Source of the DNA: Roseicyclus sp.
GTDB lineage: Bacteria; Pseudomonadota; Alphaproteobacteria; Rhodobacterales; Rhodobacteraceae
Direction of reading: 5' to 3'
NCBI GenBank assembly: GCA_018401385.1
Contig: JAGYKZ010000003.1
Coordinates: 1-64,000 of the forward strand
DNA length: 64,000 nt
The position numbers and the translations under genes were made by a program. The notes beneath the pieces were generated by a model. That model ran no database searches, was not told where the DNA came from, and was given only the letters and a program-made list of their open reading frames with translations. Of the stretch, positions 32,553 through 44,271 are shown piece after piece (within the stretch, counting starts at the first letter, position 1; every line of letters begins with the position of its first letter).

Positions 32553-34264
32553 ATGGAGCGTGTTCTGATCACTTCGGCGATCCCATATATCAACGGGATC
32601 AAGCATTTGGGAAATCTTGTGGGCAGCCAATTGCCCGCCGATCTTTTCGCCCGTTACAACCGTGGTCGGGGTCGCGAGGTTTTGTTCCTCTGCGCCACGG
32701 ATGAGCATGGCACACCCGCCGAATTGGCCGCGGCCAAAGCGGGCATGGATGTGGCCGAATATTGCGCTAAGATGCACGCGGTGCAGGCTGAAATCGCGCA
32801 AGGGTTTCGTTTGAGTTTCGACCATTTTGGCCGATCTTCCAGCCCGCAAAACCACCGACTGACACAGCATTTTGCGGGACGTCTGGCCGATGCGGGACTG
32901 ATTTCTGAGGTCAGCGAACGGCAAGTCTATTCCAATGCCGATGGCCGCTTTTTGCCAGATCGCTATATCGAGGGCACTTGCCCCAATTGCGGCTATGACA
33001 AGGCGCGCGGCGACCAGTGCGAGAATTGCACCAAACAGCTGGACCCAACCGATCTGATTGAGCCGCGCAGCGCGATTTCTGGCTCGACCGATTTGCAGGT
33101 GCGCGAGACCAAGCATCTTTACTTGCGCCAATCCTCCATGCGCGATCAGTTGAACGCATGGATTGATAGTAAAACGGATTGGCCGATCCTGACCACCTCG
33201 ATTGCGAAGAAATGGCTCAATGACGGTGATGGGTTGCAGGATCGCGGGATCACCCGTGATTTAGACTGGGGCATCCCCGTCAAGAAAGGCACGCAAGAGT
33301 GGCCCGGCATGGAGGGCAAGGTTTTCTATGTCTGGTTTGATGCCCCCATCGAATATATCGCCTGCGCTGCCGAATGGGTGGATGCGGGCAAAGGCAGCGA
33401 TTGGGAGCGGTGGTGGCGCACCGACATGGGCGCGCAAGATGTGCGCTATGTCCAGTTCATGGGCAAGGATAACGTGCCCTTCCACACGCTGAGTTTCCCC
33501 GCCACGATTTTGGGCAGCGGGGAGCCATGGAAGCTCGTAGATTACATCAAGTCGTTTAACTATCTCAATTACGATGGCGGCCAGTTCTCGACCAGCCAAG
33601 GGCGTGGTGTGTTTATGGATCAGGCTTTGTCGATCCTGCCGTCCGATTACTGGCGCTGGTGGCTGCTCAGTCATGCGCCAGAAACCTCGGATAGTGAGTT
33701 TACTTGGGAGAATTTCCAAGCGGGGGTGAACAAGGATTTGGCCGATGTGCTTGGCAATTTCGTCAGCCGTATCACCAAGTTCTGCCGCTCAAAATTTGGG
33801 GAAGTGATCCCTGAGGCGGGCGCATATGGCGCGCAAGAGGCGCGCGTCATGGCCGATTTGCAGGCCCGCCTTGACGCTATCAAACGCATATGGAGGCGAT
33901 AGAAATCCGCAAAGCCGCCGCAGAGCTGCGCGCGATTTGGGTGGTGGGCAATGAATATCTGCAATCTGCCGCACCATGGACCGTTCACAAGGAAGACCCG
34001 GATCGCGCCGCAGCGATCACGCGCTTCTCTCTGAATTTGATCCCGTTTTATGCGGTGCTCTCTGCGCCCTTCATTCCAGATGCCGCTCAGGCGATGCTCG
34101 ATGCGATGGGATGCACGGACGACACATGGCCCGTGGATGTGGCTGAGGGTCTGTCGCGCTTGCCCGCGGGCGACGCATTTGTGGTGCCTGATGTGCTCTT
34201 TGCCAAGATCAGCGATGAGCAGCGCGAAGCATGGCAAGCACAGTTTGCAGGGGTGCGCAGCTGA
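32553..34264 (+). CDS. metG: Methionine--tRNA ligase (frameshift about 33885-33895)
   Basis: [74 protein letters not shown]-terminus in ORF 33890..34264. Confidence 0.95.
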
Positions 34265-34371
34265 TACAGGGTTGAATTTCTTTGCCCTTTCGGCCTTCTC
34301 TTGTCAGGTTGGAGGTGGAAAGGGGAAAAGGATTGCGCAAACCTCAGATACATTCCCTGCCAAATGCCGCG

Positions 34372-36045
34372 CATGAGGCGCTGCGCCGTGGCATGATGCG
34401 CCTGCGCAGGAATGCGGCAGAGGCATGGTTTCTGATGCGCCGCCAAGGCCCAAGCCAAATGCAGTTTTGGTTTATCGCGCTTGTCATCGGGATTGCGGCG
34501 GGATTTGCAGCTGTGCTGTTTCGCCTCGGAATTGAGCGGCTCCAGGCCGTTCTTTACGGCACAGAGGATGTCCGTCAATTGCACAGCTTTGCCGAAAGCC
34601 TGCCGTGGTATTGGATTCTCTTGATCCCCATTCTGGGCGGCCTGACCGTGGGGTTGATCCTGCACCGTTTCACCCCTGATGGGCGGGTGCGCTCGGTGGC
34701 CGATGTGATAGAAGGTGCCGCATTGAATGAGGGCCGTGTTGAGATGCGCGCAGGTCTGGCTTCTGCAGCGGCCTCATTGATTACGCTCAGTTCGGGTGGC
34801 TCAACGGGCCGCGAGGGGCCAGTGGTGCATTTGGCGGCCGTGATTTCCACGAAGATTTCCGCGATCATCCGCGCCGATGGGATCACGGGGCGCGATCTTT
34901 TGGGATGTGCAGTGGCGGCAGCGGTTTCTGCCTCCTTTAATGCCCCCATCGCGGGGGCGTTGTTCGCGCTAGAGGTGATCTTGCGCCATTTTGCGCTGCA
35001 CGCTTTTGCACCCATTGTGATTGCAAGCGCGGCGGGCACAGTGATCAGCCGCCTGACCCTGGGCGATGTGACGGAGTTTTCCCTGGGCCGTGAAAACGCC
35101 TTGGCCTTTTATGCTGAATTGCCCGCGTTTTTGATTTTGGGCTTGGTCTGTGGCTTGGTCGCGGTGGTGTTCATCCGCGCCTGTTTCTGGGCGGATGACC
35201 AGGGCACCGCCGCGCAAAATGCCCTGCGCTTGCCTCGGTTTTTGCGCCCTGCTGTGGCGGGTGCGATGTTGGGTGCGATTGCGATTTTCTTTCCCCATAT
35301 CATTGGGGTCGGATACGAGACGACCAGCGCCGCGCTGACGGGTCAACTGCTGCTGCATGAGGCGATTGTGTTTACCCTGCTCAAAATCCTCGCGGTGGCG
35401 ATCACGGTGGCGGGCCGCATGGGGGGTGGGGTGTTTTCCCCCTCTTTGATGATTGGGGCCCTGACAGGTTTGGCTTTCGGCCTGATTGCAACGGCGATTT
35501 TGCCCGAGGTGTCGGGGGCCGCAACGCTCTATGCTTTGGCGGGCATGGGGGCCGTGGCCGCCGCCGTTCTGGGCGCGCCTATTTCCACCACATTGATCGT
35601 GTTTGAGCTGACAGGGGATTGGCAGACAGGGCTTGCGGTGATGGTCTCTGTGTCGATCTCAACGGCGGTGGCAAGCCGCCTTGTGGATCGCTCTTTCTTT
35701 CTCACGCAGCTTGAGCGGCGCAATATTCACCTTGCTGCCGGGCCTCAGGCCTATTTGCTGGCCATGGTGGGAGCAGGGCGCATCATGCGTCCGATGTCCG
35801 ACCCGCGCGCAGCACCACCTGACGCATTATTGCGCCAAGTCGAGGCGGGTATCTTCGTCACGCTTGACGATACCCTTGAAACCATCATCCCGATTTTCGA
35901 GCGAACCGAGGCCGAGTATATCCCTGTCATCAAGCCAAGCCCAAAGGACGGACCGCCCGCGCTGGAAGGCGCGGTGTTCCATATTGATGCCCTCAAGGCT
36001 TATACCCGTGCCATGGCGGACACAGCCGCCGAAGAGCACAGCTGA
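34372..36045 (+). CDS. Chloride channel/transporter (ClC) family protein
   Basis: GGSTGREGPVVHLAAV, MGGGVFSPSLMIGALTG, GAPISTTLIVFELTGDW; start uncertain (34282-34393). Confidence 0.88.
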   Translation, partial: HEALRRGMMRLRRNAAEAWFLMRRQGPSQMQFWFIALVIGIAAGFAAVLFRLGIERLQAVLYGTEDVRQLHSFAESLPWYWILLIPILGGLTVGLILHRFTPDGRVRSVADVIEGAALNEGRVEMRAGLASAAASLITLSSGGSTGREGPVVHLAAVISTKISAIIRADGITGRDLLGCAVAAAVSASFNAPIAGALFALEVILRHFALHAFAPIVIASAAGTVISRLTLGDVTEFSLGRENALAFYAELPAFLILGLVCGLVAVVFIRACFWADDQGTAAQNALRLPRFLRPAVAGAMLGAIAIFFPHIIGVGYETTSAALTGQLLLHEAIVFTLLKILAVAITVAGRMGGGVFSPSLMIGALTGLAFGLIATAILPEVSGAATLYALAGMGAVAAAVLGAPISTTLIVFELTGDWQTGLAVMVSVSISTAVASRLVDRSFFLTQLERRNIHLAAGPQAYLLAMVGAGRIMRPMSDPRAAPPDALLRQVEAGIFVTLDDTLETIIPIFERTEAEYIPVIKPSPKDGPPALEGAVFHIDALKAYTRAMADTAAEEHS

Positions 36046-36049
36046 TCCG

Positions 36050-36394
36050 TTAGAGTTGCTCCACCGTCACGCGATTGGAGAAAAACGCGATGTGGCCTGC
36101 GATGGCTTGCGCCTCATCTGTCGCGGGGGCCTCGTAGGACCATGCGGCATCATCAATCTGACCCGCCGCAGTGGATACGGCGAAATAGCTGGCCGTGCCC
36201 TTTTTCGGGCATTTCGTTGTGCTGGAGGATTTCTCAAGCAGGGCCATCGCGATATCTTCGCGTGGGAAATAGATCACAGGCGGCAAATCCCCTTCGCTCA
36301 CTTCCAAAGCCGCAGCGGATTCCGCTACGATCGCGCCACCTGCGCGCACAACATATTTTCCCGATGCGGGACGAATCGTGATTGTTTTGGTCAT
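36050..36394 (-). CDS. DUF427 domain-containing protein
   Basis: VYFPREDIAMALLEKSSSTTKCPKKGTASYFAV-type motif (VIYFPREDI...CPKKGTASYF). Confidence 0.85.
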   Translation of the reverse strand: MTKTITIRPASGKYVVRAGGAIVAESAAALEVSEGDLPPVIYFPREDIAMALLEKSSSTTKCPKKGTASYFAVSTAAGQIDDAAWSYEAPATDEAQAIAGHIAFFSNRVTVEQL

Positions 36395-36464
36395 GGCTTA
36401 GTCTCCTTCTCAGGCCTCTTTTACAGGCTGATGTGCAGAATAGCTAGGCAAGGTAACGGTGAGA

Positions 36465-38288
36465 CTACACAATCGGCGCGGTCGCGTGATGCAGCCAAAT
36501 CCGCGCCTCAGAGGGCAAGAGCGGGGATAATTCATCCTGCACGCGCGTGTGATAGCGGTTGAGCCATGCCAGCTCATCAGGGGCCATCTGCGCGCTCAGG
36601 ATCAAGCGCCGATCAATCGGCGCGAGGGTCAAGGTTTCAAATTCCAACATCTCACGCGCATCGCCCCCTGCAATCTCGGCAGCCGCGCGCACCGTGATGA
36701 GGTTTTCAATGCGGATGCCGTAGGCGCCCTCTTTGTAAAAGCCAGGCTCGTTAGAGAGGATCATCCCCACTTCAAGCGGCAAGGTTGAGGCGCGGCTGAT
36801 CCGTTGCGGGGCTTCATGCACGCTTAGATAGACGCCGACCCCATGGCCCGTTCCATGATCGTAGTCGCGCCCTGCGGCCCATAGGGGAGCACGGGCCAGC
36901 ACATCAAGGTCGCGGCCAGAAATACCCTTGGGAAAGCGCGCGCGGGAAATCGCAATCATGCCGCGCAGCACTTGGGTGAAGGCTTGTTTTTCCTCATCCC
37001 CAACGGGGCCAACGGGCAGGGTGCGGGTGATATCAGTGGTGCCGTCCAGATATTGGCCGCCTGAATCGATCAAGAACAAGCTGCCCTGTTCCAGCGCTGC
37101 ATTGGTTGCCGCGCTCACGCGGTAGTGCACAATTGCGCCATGCGCGCCTGCGCCGGCGATGGTGTCAAAGCTGATATCCTTTAGTGCGCCTGTGTCGCGG
37201 CGAAATTGCTCCAGCGCGCAAACGCAGTCGATCTCGGTCAGCCCAGCTTGAGGTGCGGTTTGGTCAAACCAATGCAGAAAACGGACAACCGCCGCGCCAT
37301 CGCGCAGATGAGCAGCGCGCGTTGCGGCAATTTCTGCGGGGTGCTTGCGGGATTTGGGCAGGATACACGGCTCTGGCCCTTCATCAATATCGGCTCCCGC
37401 CTTTTGAAGGATCAGGCGCAGCATCTGAGGCGCGCTTTCGGGGTCGAGGCGCACAGGGCCGCATTTTGCACAGCCTTGAAGATGATCTTCAAATCGGGCG
37501 GCGGGCAACAGCGTGACCTGATCCGGCAGTGTCACAGCGTCAAATTTTGCAGGGTCCGCAAAAAGGTCAACCGCGCCTGTGGGTTTCAGGATTGCAAAGG
37601 CTTGAAACACGGGCAGATGCGGCAGATCAGCGCCGCGCAGATTTAACAGCCATGCGATACTGTCGGGCAAGGTCAGCACAGCGGCGCTGATGCCTTGGGC
37701 CGCCAGATCAAGCCCAAGGGCGCTGCATTTCTCCGACAGGCTGCGCCCCGCATATTCAATGGGATAGGCGCTGACCTTGCCTTTTGGCGGGGCGGGGCGG
37801 TCCGTCCAAACAGCATCGACCAAATTCTCTTTGACAGGGTGAAGTTTGATCTGCGTGCCCGCGAGGGCCGTCTCTAACCGTGTGATTTCGGATATCGTGT
37901 GCAGCCAAGGATCAAATCCGATCACGCCGCCATGGGGCAGCGCCGATTTCAGCCATGTTTCAAGCTTGGTCTGCGGCCAGTCAATCGGATCAAAAAGTCC
38001 GGTATCAACTTCATCGCGCACTTGCAGCTTGTAGCGCCCGTCAATGAAGATCGCCGCCTGACCCTTCAGGATGGCGCAAAATCCCGCCGATCCTGAAAAT
38101 CCTGTCAGCCACAAAAGCCGTGCATCACAGGCCGCGACATATTCGCCTTGATGGGCATCGGCGCGCGGCACGATATATCCATCCAACCCTTTTTTGAGCA
38201 GTGTTTTGCGCAAGGCAGCCACGCGCGGAGCCGCTTCATCTGGCTGCGATTTGGTGGTGAAGCTTTGAAATTCCGCGTGTTTATCCAA
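36465..38288 (-). CDS. Aminopeptidase P family (Xaa-Pro aminopeptidase)
   Basis: [64 protein letters not shown]. Confidence 0.93.
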   Translation of the reverse strand: MDKHAEFQSFTTKSQPDEAAPRVAALRKTLLKKGLDGYIVPRADAHQGEYVAACDARLLWLTGFSGSAGFCAILKGQAAIFIDGRYKLQVRDEVDTGLFDPIDWPQTKLETWLKSALPHGGVIGFDPWLHTISEITRLETALAGTQIKLHPVKENLVDAVWTDRPAPPKGKVSAYPIEYAGRSLSEKCSALGLDLAAQGISAAVLTLPDSIAWLLNLRGADLPHLPVFQAFAILKPTGAVDLFADPAKFDAVTLPDQVTLLPAARFEDHLQGCAKCGPVRLDPESAPQMLRLILQKAGADIDEGPEPCILPKSRKHPAEIAATRAAHLRDGAAVVRFLHWFDQTAPQAGLTEIDCVCALEQFRRDTGALKDISFDTIAGAGAHGAIVHYRVSAATNAALEQGSLFLIDSGGQYLDGTTDITRTLPVGPVGDEEKQAFTQVLRGMIAISRARFPKGISGRDLDVLARAPLWAAGRDYDHGTGHGVGVYLSVHEAPQRISRASTLPLEVGMILSNEPGFYKEGAYGIRIENLITVRAAAEIAGGDAREMLEFETLTLAPIDRRLILSAQMAPDELAWLNRYHTRVQDELSPLLPSEARIWLHHATAPIV

Positions 38289-38289
38289 A

Positions 38290-40191
38290 GCGATATAATC
38301 CCGATTTTGTGCTGCTGCTGCGTATTCCCATCACGCGTGCCCGCGCCCGTGGGTCATTGTCAAAGAGGGCTGCTAATTGTTCTGTGATGGCGCCTGCCAA
38401 TTGTTCGGCATCGGTGATGGTGACCGCACGCTCGTAATATCGGGTCACATCATGGCCAATGCCAATGGCCAGCAACTCCACCGCGCGGCGGCGTTCGACC
38501 ATGTTGATCACATCGCGCAGGTGCTTTTCGAGATAATTGGCGGGGTTCACAGATAGGGTGCTGTCATCCACCGGCGCACCATCCGAGATCACCATCAAAA
38601 TCTTGCGTGCCTCGAGGCGGGCCCAGCATCCGCCGATGTGCCCATTCAAGGCGCCTGCTGCATCTATGTTTTCCTTCAAAGGCCCTCTTTCATCATCAGG
38701 CCCAGGTTGTCGCACCCGCCGCCACGGGGCATCTGCGGATTTATAAATGATATGGCGCAGATCATTCAGGCGGCAGTTGCTTGCGCGCCCCGCTGCGCCA
38801 GCCATTCCTCGCCAGGCCTTGCCGCCTTTCCCACGCCCGCGTGGAGTGAAGCCCAAAATCTCGACTTCACATCGCACCACGCTCCAGCGTGCGGGCTGGC
38901 TATCTGGCGCAGATCGCGGCGATGGAAATGGGCCGCCCGCGCATTGAGCCAAATTATTGTCCAATGAAGCGTCACCACCGTGTCGCGGAATTCGGTATCT
39001 TTCTCGACTTTGAAAGACAGGGTGGTGGGGTTGGCCACGACCCGTGCCAATCGGCCCTCAAAATCCCCTCCTCGCGGTCAAAGTCCCAAGAGCGGTTCTG
39101 CTGCGCTTGCAGGCGGCGTTACGGGCTTGTTAGCCAATCGAACTCACGGCACCCTTCAAGGTTCCAATTGTTAGTCCAGATAGGCGCGCAGGCGCTCAAT
39201 TCTGCGGCTCGGCCAAATCTTCGGCAGCGATTTCTTCGTCATGGGTGGTGGAAAAGCACACCGTATATTCAGGGTCCATCGGAATGCGGTGGTGCTGGGG
39301 CGGCTCAACGGGGCATTGCCATCGGGCAATTCCATTCCCTCGCCCTCCTCGACATCGCCGTTTTCATCCATCTGCTGTGCCTGCGAAGCGTCTGTTGCTC
39401 CTCTTGCGAACGCTCTGGGTCAGCATCGGCGCTGTCATCTTCCCTGACTTTCGCTCTCGCCTGTGCTGTCAGGGGTTTCTTGTTCTTCTTGATCCTGTTC
39501 GGCTGTCTTCATCCTGTTGATCGTCAGTGATCCGGGATCATCCGCCCAATTGGTCAGTAGCCGAGGTCGAGATGAATTGCCGCGCCACCCGCCCGAAAAC
39601 GCCGCTTGATCGTCCAACGACCCAGTCAGCGCATCGAGGCTTGCGCCGCAGCGCTCCTCGATGAAAGGCCGCCACAGCTCCACAATGTTCGCGCTTCTGC
39701 TGGCGTGGTCGTCCTGTCCACCCAATCTGGCGCAGCATATCAACCCGCCGCTGTGGATAGGGGCGCGCTCACTGCGCTCGGTGATTTCGCCATAGGCCTT
39801 TCGCCGACCTCAGCCCCACGATCTTCGCGTCAATATTGCCCGCAGTTCCCGGCATGACCCGCGCCCCGATGGCCGCAACGGGCGGTCTCAATGGCACTCA
39901 TCAAATCGCGGGCAATTGCCCTGTGGGTTCATATTTTTTGCAGCAATGCGCGGGTTATGAAACCGATGACGCAGCGCAAAAGCATCCCGCTGTGCCGCGT
40001 GCAAAGCAGCACCTCCCTCGCAGCTCATACGGCGGCTGATTTGCCCGGCAGGCGGATCGTGTCAATGCTGGCGCCTGGCGGGTCCACCGAAAAACTGACC
40101 CCGAGATCGGGATCATTGGCCAAAACCCGTGTCGCATCGGCAAGTGCCTTCTTGAACGGATCCCGGCTGGGTTATCGGTGGGCTTGCCCAT
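38290..40191 (-). CDS. cobT: Cobaltochelatase subunit CobT, heavily frame broken (3' end approximate)
   Basis: Start [10 protein letters not shown] at 40191; C-terminus [64 protein letters not shown]. Confidence 0.82.
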
Positions 40192-40212
40192 TGGGTTTTC
40201 TGATCTTTCCTT

Positions 40213-41203
40213 AGCCAAGGCTGACGCTTGCAGCCGCTCTGGCAGTTCCTCGTCAAAAGCAGCGCGATGGGAATTCCGCCACGGTCTGGCTATCAACTCG
40301 TCACATTTGTTGAGGAAGGACAGGCCGGAACCGCATAGCCCGTGTCGCGGAAAATTTCCATTCTGCTGCGCCCAATTGATGACGGTGCGCGGGCTCATCA
40401 CCGTTGACAGCTCGCCATTCATAAACGCGGTGCGAGGTCAAATCGGCCACAGTGGACCATCTGGCTCACGATCTTGCGCCCTGCGGCGGTGTTGTAATGG
40501 GGCGCTTTCGATAAAACGATTGCAGCCTCAGCATCGTGATTAACGAGATAGTTCAAGGTCGCCACGGCTCAGCCCGGTCCATCTGCGCTTGGTTGATCTG
40601 CTGCGTGCCGTGATAAAGACCCGTGGTATGCCAAGCCCACCGTGTTGGCGGTCGCGAAGAAGGCGAAATATTTATGTGGCGTGATGATTTCGTTTTGATC
40701 AAGCAGTGTCAGCTTGCCGTCATGCTCTAGCACACGCTGGATCACGAACGCTTACATCCGCGCGGCCTGCATCATATTCGTCAAACACGATCGCCACAGG
40801 ATTGCGCGGCGCCCAAAGAAGATGCCTTCATGAAATTCGGTCACCTGCTTACCATCGCGCAGTTTGATGGCGTCGCTTCCCGATCAGGTCGATGCGGCTG
40901 ATATTAACTGTCGAGGTTCACGCGCACGGCGGGCCAGTTGAGGCGCGCAGCGACCTGTTCGATATGGGTGGATTTGCCTGTGCCGTGATAGCCTTGGATC
41001 ATAACGCGGCGGTTGTGGGAAAACCCCGCCAAGATGGCCAATGTCGTATCGCGGTCGAATTTATAGGTGGGGTCGATCTCTGGCACACGGCTGGTTGCTT
41101 CGGCAAAGCCTTTCACCTTCATGTCACTGTCGATGCCAAACACATCGCGCACCGAAATCTCTTCGGTGGGTTTTGCATCTATTGCCAAGCTGCCATCTGC
41201 CAT
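40213..41203 (-). CDS. cobS: Cobaltochelatase subunit CobS, frame broken
   Basis: ISVRDVFGIDSDMKVKGFAEATSRVPEIDPTYKFDRDTTLAILAGFSHNRRVMIQGYHGTGKSTHIEQVAARLNWPAVRVNLDS; MNGELSTVMSPRTVINWAQ near the end. Confidence 0.88.
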
Positions 41204-41407
41204 AGTCTCAAACCTCGGGGGAGTTAAAATGCGTCATTTGTGGTGGTGCAACATATCGCGCCGCGCTGCAAGGGGAAGGGGGTGTGGAAAATTGTAGCCC
41301 GCTGCTGCCTTTCTCCCAGAATTACACGTTTAAGTCGAGGCGTGGTGGGGTGGCGCACCACCACCCCATTCCTGCCGCGCTCTGAGCTGCGCTGATAGAG
41401 GGCCCAT

Positions 41408-42568
41408 TCAGGGCTGGCTGGTCGCGGATAGAACGCCGTCAAAGCTTGTGAAACTGTCTTCGATCTGTGGCATAAGCCGCGCAATTTGCAGATATTGCGC
41501 AGCGGGGCCACGGATCAAAACGCCCTTTACCGCATCACCTTCAAGCCGCGCAAAGCCTGTGGCGAAGCGCGTCTCATCGCTTGCGGCCAAGCTGAAACCA
41601 TCACGCAGCAAATCGCGCATCCCGCCCTGTGGCATAATCTCTGGCCCTGTCAGTGTGTCAAAAAGCGATTGCAGACGGGTTGCCCCGCCATCGGCTGAGA
41701 TCAGGATCACCTCCACCCCGCGCGCATCTTTTGGCGCAAACACCGCAAACGGCGGAGCAAAGGCGGCAAATTCCACCAAAGACGCGGGGATCAGCGTTTG
41801 GATGCCGGCTTCGGTCTTGCGTATTGTTTCAAGGCCCAAACTGGCCAGATCATCGCGCCAATCAGCCAGCAGGCGCGCGCGCTGGGTCTCGGTTAGCACA
41901 GCTGTTTCGGGCAGATCATTGGCGCGCTGCCATGCCGCCATCGCGGCGCGTGTTGCAGGACCGAATGCGCCATCAATGGCACCGTAGTAATGGTTATGCC
42001 ATGCCAAGGCGCGTTGAATGTCATCGCGCGCGCTTGGATCCAGCGCGGCTTCACTGGCCTGCGCTTCGGCGAGCGTGGGGCGGGCTGTGGGGGCGCGGTC
42101 CGCGGCCTCTTGTCCGGCGACCGTGGAGGGGCGTTCTGGTTCGGGCAGCGGATCAATCGCAATGACCACGGGCGCCTCGGCCGCGATGGGCCAAAATTGG
42201 CGTGTGTAATTTTGCGCAGATTGCAGATAGCTGTCGCGGGGGATGCGCCCTGCCGCCCGCAGATCGCTCAAGCGCGCCATCGCCTCGGCGCGCGGCAAGG
42301 GGCCAAGCGCCAAAGCATACATACCCGTCTGCATGATGAATCCCGCAAGCGGGGCGGTGGTAGGGTCGGCGCCGTATGCACGCAGGCGCGCTTGGGCGGT
42401 CACAAGATCAGGATGGGCTTCTATCTGCACCCAAACCAGATCATTTTGCGCCTCCGCCCGCACCGTGTTTGCGCAGATGAGACAGAACACCACACCCATC
42501 ACCATGGCCCGCGTCACGATCCCGATCTTCGTCACGCGATATCCCCAAAAACCGCTGCTCAACATCAC
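41408..42568 (-). CDS. SPOR-like + peptidoglycan-binding (PG_binding_1) secreted protein
   Basis: N-terminal hydrophobic segment; ARDDIQRALAWHNHYYGAIDGAFGPATRAAMAAWQRAND peptidoglycan-binding repeat. Confidence 0.65.
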   Translation of the reverse strand: MMLSSGFWGYRVTKIGIVTRAMVMGVVFCLICANTVRAEAQNDLVWVQIEAHPDLVTAQARLRAYGADPTTAPLAGFIMQTGMYALALGPLPRAEAMARLSDLRAAGRIPRDSYLQSAQNYTRQFWPIAAEAPVVIAIDPLPEPERPSTVAGQEAADRAPTARPTLAEAQASEAALDPSARDDIQRALAWHNHYYGAIDGAFGPATRAAMAAWQRANDLPETAVLTETQRARLLADWRDDLASLGLETIRKTEAGIQTLIPASLVEFAAFAPPFAVFAPKDARGVEVILISADGGATRLQSLFDTLTGPEIMPQGGMRDLLRDGFSLAASDETRFATGFARLEGDAVKGVLIRGPAAQYLQIARLMPQIEDSFTSFDGVLSATSQP

Positions 42569-42688
42569 TGGCCTTCATCAAATCTCAAGACACCACCCTG
42601 TCGGTTAAGCTATCCACGCTGGGATCAAATTACATCCCCCCAATGCGGCCATGGCGCAGTTTTCCTGCTACCTGTGGTATCGCCGTGA

Positions 42689-42717
42689 TTGACCCTCACC
42701 TTCGCGCGTCCTATGTG
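42689..42717 (+). promoter_or_regulatory. Putative sigma70 promoter upstream of glyQ
   Basis: TTGACC-N17-TATGTG, 36 nt before glyQ start. Confidence 0.4.
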
Positions 42718-42752
42718 AACCACGAGTTTTTGTTCAGCCCAAGGACCGATCA

Positions 42753-43696
42753 ATGTCGCGCATGGAAAAGCCACGCAGTTTCCAAGAGATCATTCTGCGT
42801 CTTCAAGCCTACTGGGCGGCAAAAGGCTGCGCGGTGATGCAACCCTATGACATGGAGGTGGGCGCGGGCACATTTCACCCCGCCACCACGCTGCGCAGCC
42901 TCGGGACACGCCCGTGGGCTGCGGCCTATGTGCAGCCATCGCGCCGCCCTACGGATGGACGCTATGGCGAAAATCCCAACCGCTTGCAGCATTATTACCA
43001 GTATCAGGTGCTGATCAAACCAAGCCCGCCCGATTTGCAGGATCTTTATCTTGGCAGTCTCGCGGCCATCGGGATTGATATGTCCCTGCATGACATTCGT
43101 TTTGTCGAGGATGACTGGGAAAGCCCCACCTTGGGCGCATGGGGCCTTGGCTGGGAAGTCTGGTGCGACGGTATGGAGGTCAGCCAGTTCACCTATTTCC
43201 AACAGGTGGGCGGACATGATTGCCACCCGTCTCTGGCGAATTGACCTATGGTCTGGAACGTTTATTACATGTATGTGTTGGGCATGGATCATGTGATGGC
43301 CATGCCCTTCAATGATCCAGATGCACCGATTGCCGTTGACATATGGGGATGTGTTTCGTCAAACTGAGGAAGAATATTCCCGCTTTAACTGACTTACGGC
43401 CAACACGGACATCCCTGTTGCGCCAGTTTTCCAGAGGCCGAGGCCAGTATCGCGCATTCTTTCGGCTGAGGATACTGACCCAAAAACGGGCAAACGGATC
43501 ATCGTAGGCGCATCCGCCTATGATCAATGCATCAAGGCCAACCATATGTTCAACCTGCTGGATGCACGCCAGGTGATCTCACGGTGACCGAGCGAAACTA
43601 CCAGTAATTGCGCCCGTGCGTGCCTTGGCGAAAACTTTGCGCCGATGCCTTTGTGCAGACGAGGCGGGCGGATATGATGCAGGGTCGGCAGCATGA
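42753..43696 (+). CDS. glyQ: Glycine--tRNA ligase alpha subunit, frame broken after 43230
   Basis: [59 protein letters not shown]; end readable as [15 protein letters not shown] with ATGA overlap to next gene. Confidence 0.93.
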
Positions 43697-44260
43697 GCAA
43701 CAAAACCAAAGGACGCTTGGTTGTGGCGGCAGTTGCCCTCTCCGCTTTGGCGGCTGGGGCAGGGATGTGGTATGCGCAAACCCGCGCCTTTTATGCGCCG
43801 TCATGCCCGATGACCCCCGTGCGCAGATCACGTTGACGGTCGGGGACGCGCTCCAGCCCTTGGCGATTTCTGGCTTTGACGGGATTGACAGCAACAGCTC
43901 CCCATCCGCTATCGCGCCTGTTTTGCGGTGGAGGCTGGCCAGAAGGCGCTCTTGGCGGCGGCGAAGCACCACGCGGCAGCTTCGCCTTTGGTGGCGCCCG
44001 CGTGGTTTCGGTGCTGACGCCGAGGCCTTGGGGGCGGCCATCGAAGGGGGCGCAACGGCCTATCTGGGACAACGGGATTTCATTTACGGTGTCGATGTCG
44101 TTGTGGCGCTCGATGCGCAGGGCCGTGGCTAGCCATGGCGGCAGATCAACCCTTGCGGCGAGGCGGCCTTTAATGGCGATCCCTTGCCCGGGGATGTCCG
44201 CCCTATGATGCGGAGAGTGACCCGATGCCCCAACCGTCCGCCACGCTCAACAGAATTTAG
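43693..44260 (+). CDS. DUF6446-like membrane-anchored protein, frame broken
   Basis: [36 protein letters not shown]...AQITLTVGDALQPLAISGFDGIDS; end VRPYDAESDPMPQPSATLNRI*. Confidence 0.65.
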
Positions 44261-44271
44261 GATTTTTCGCA

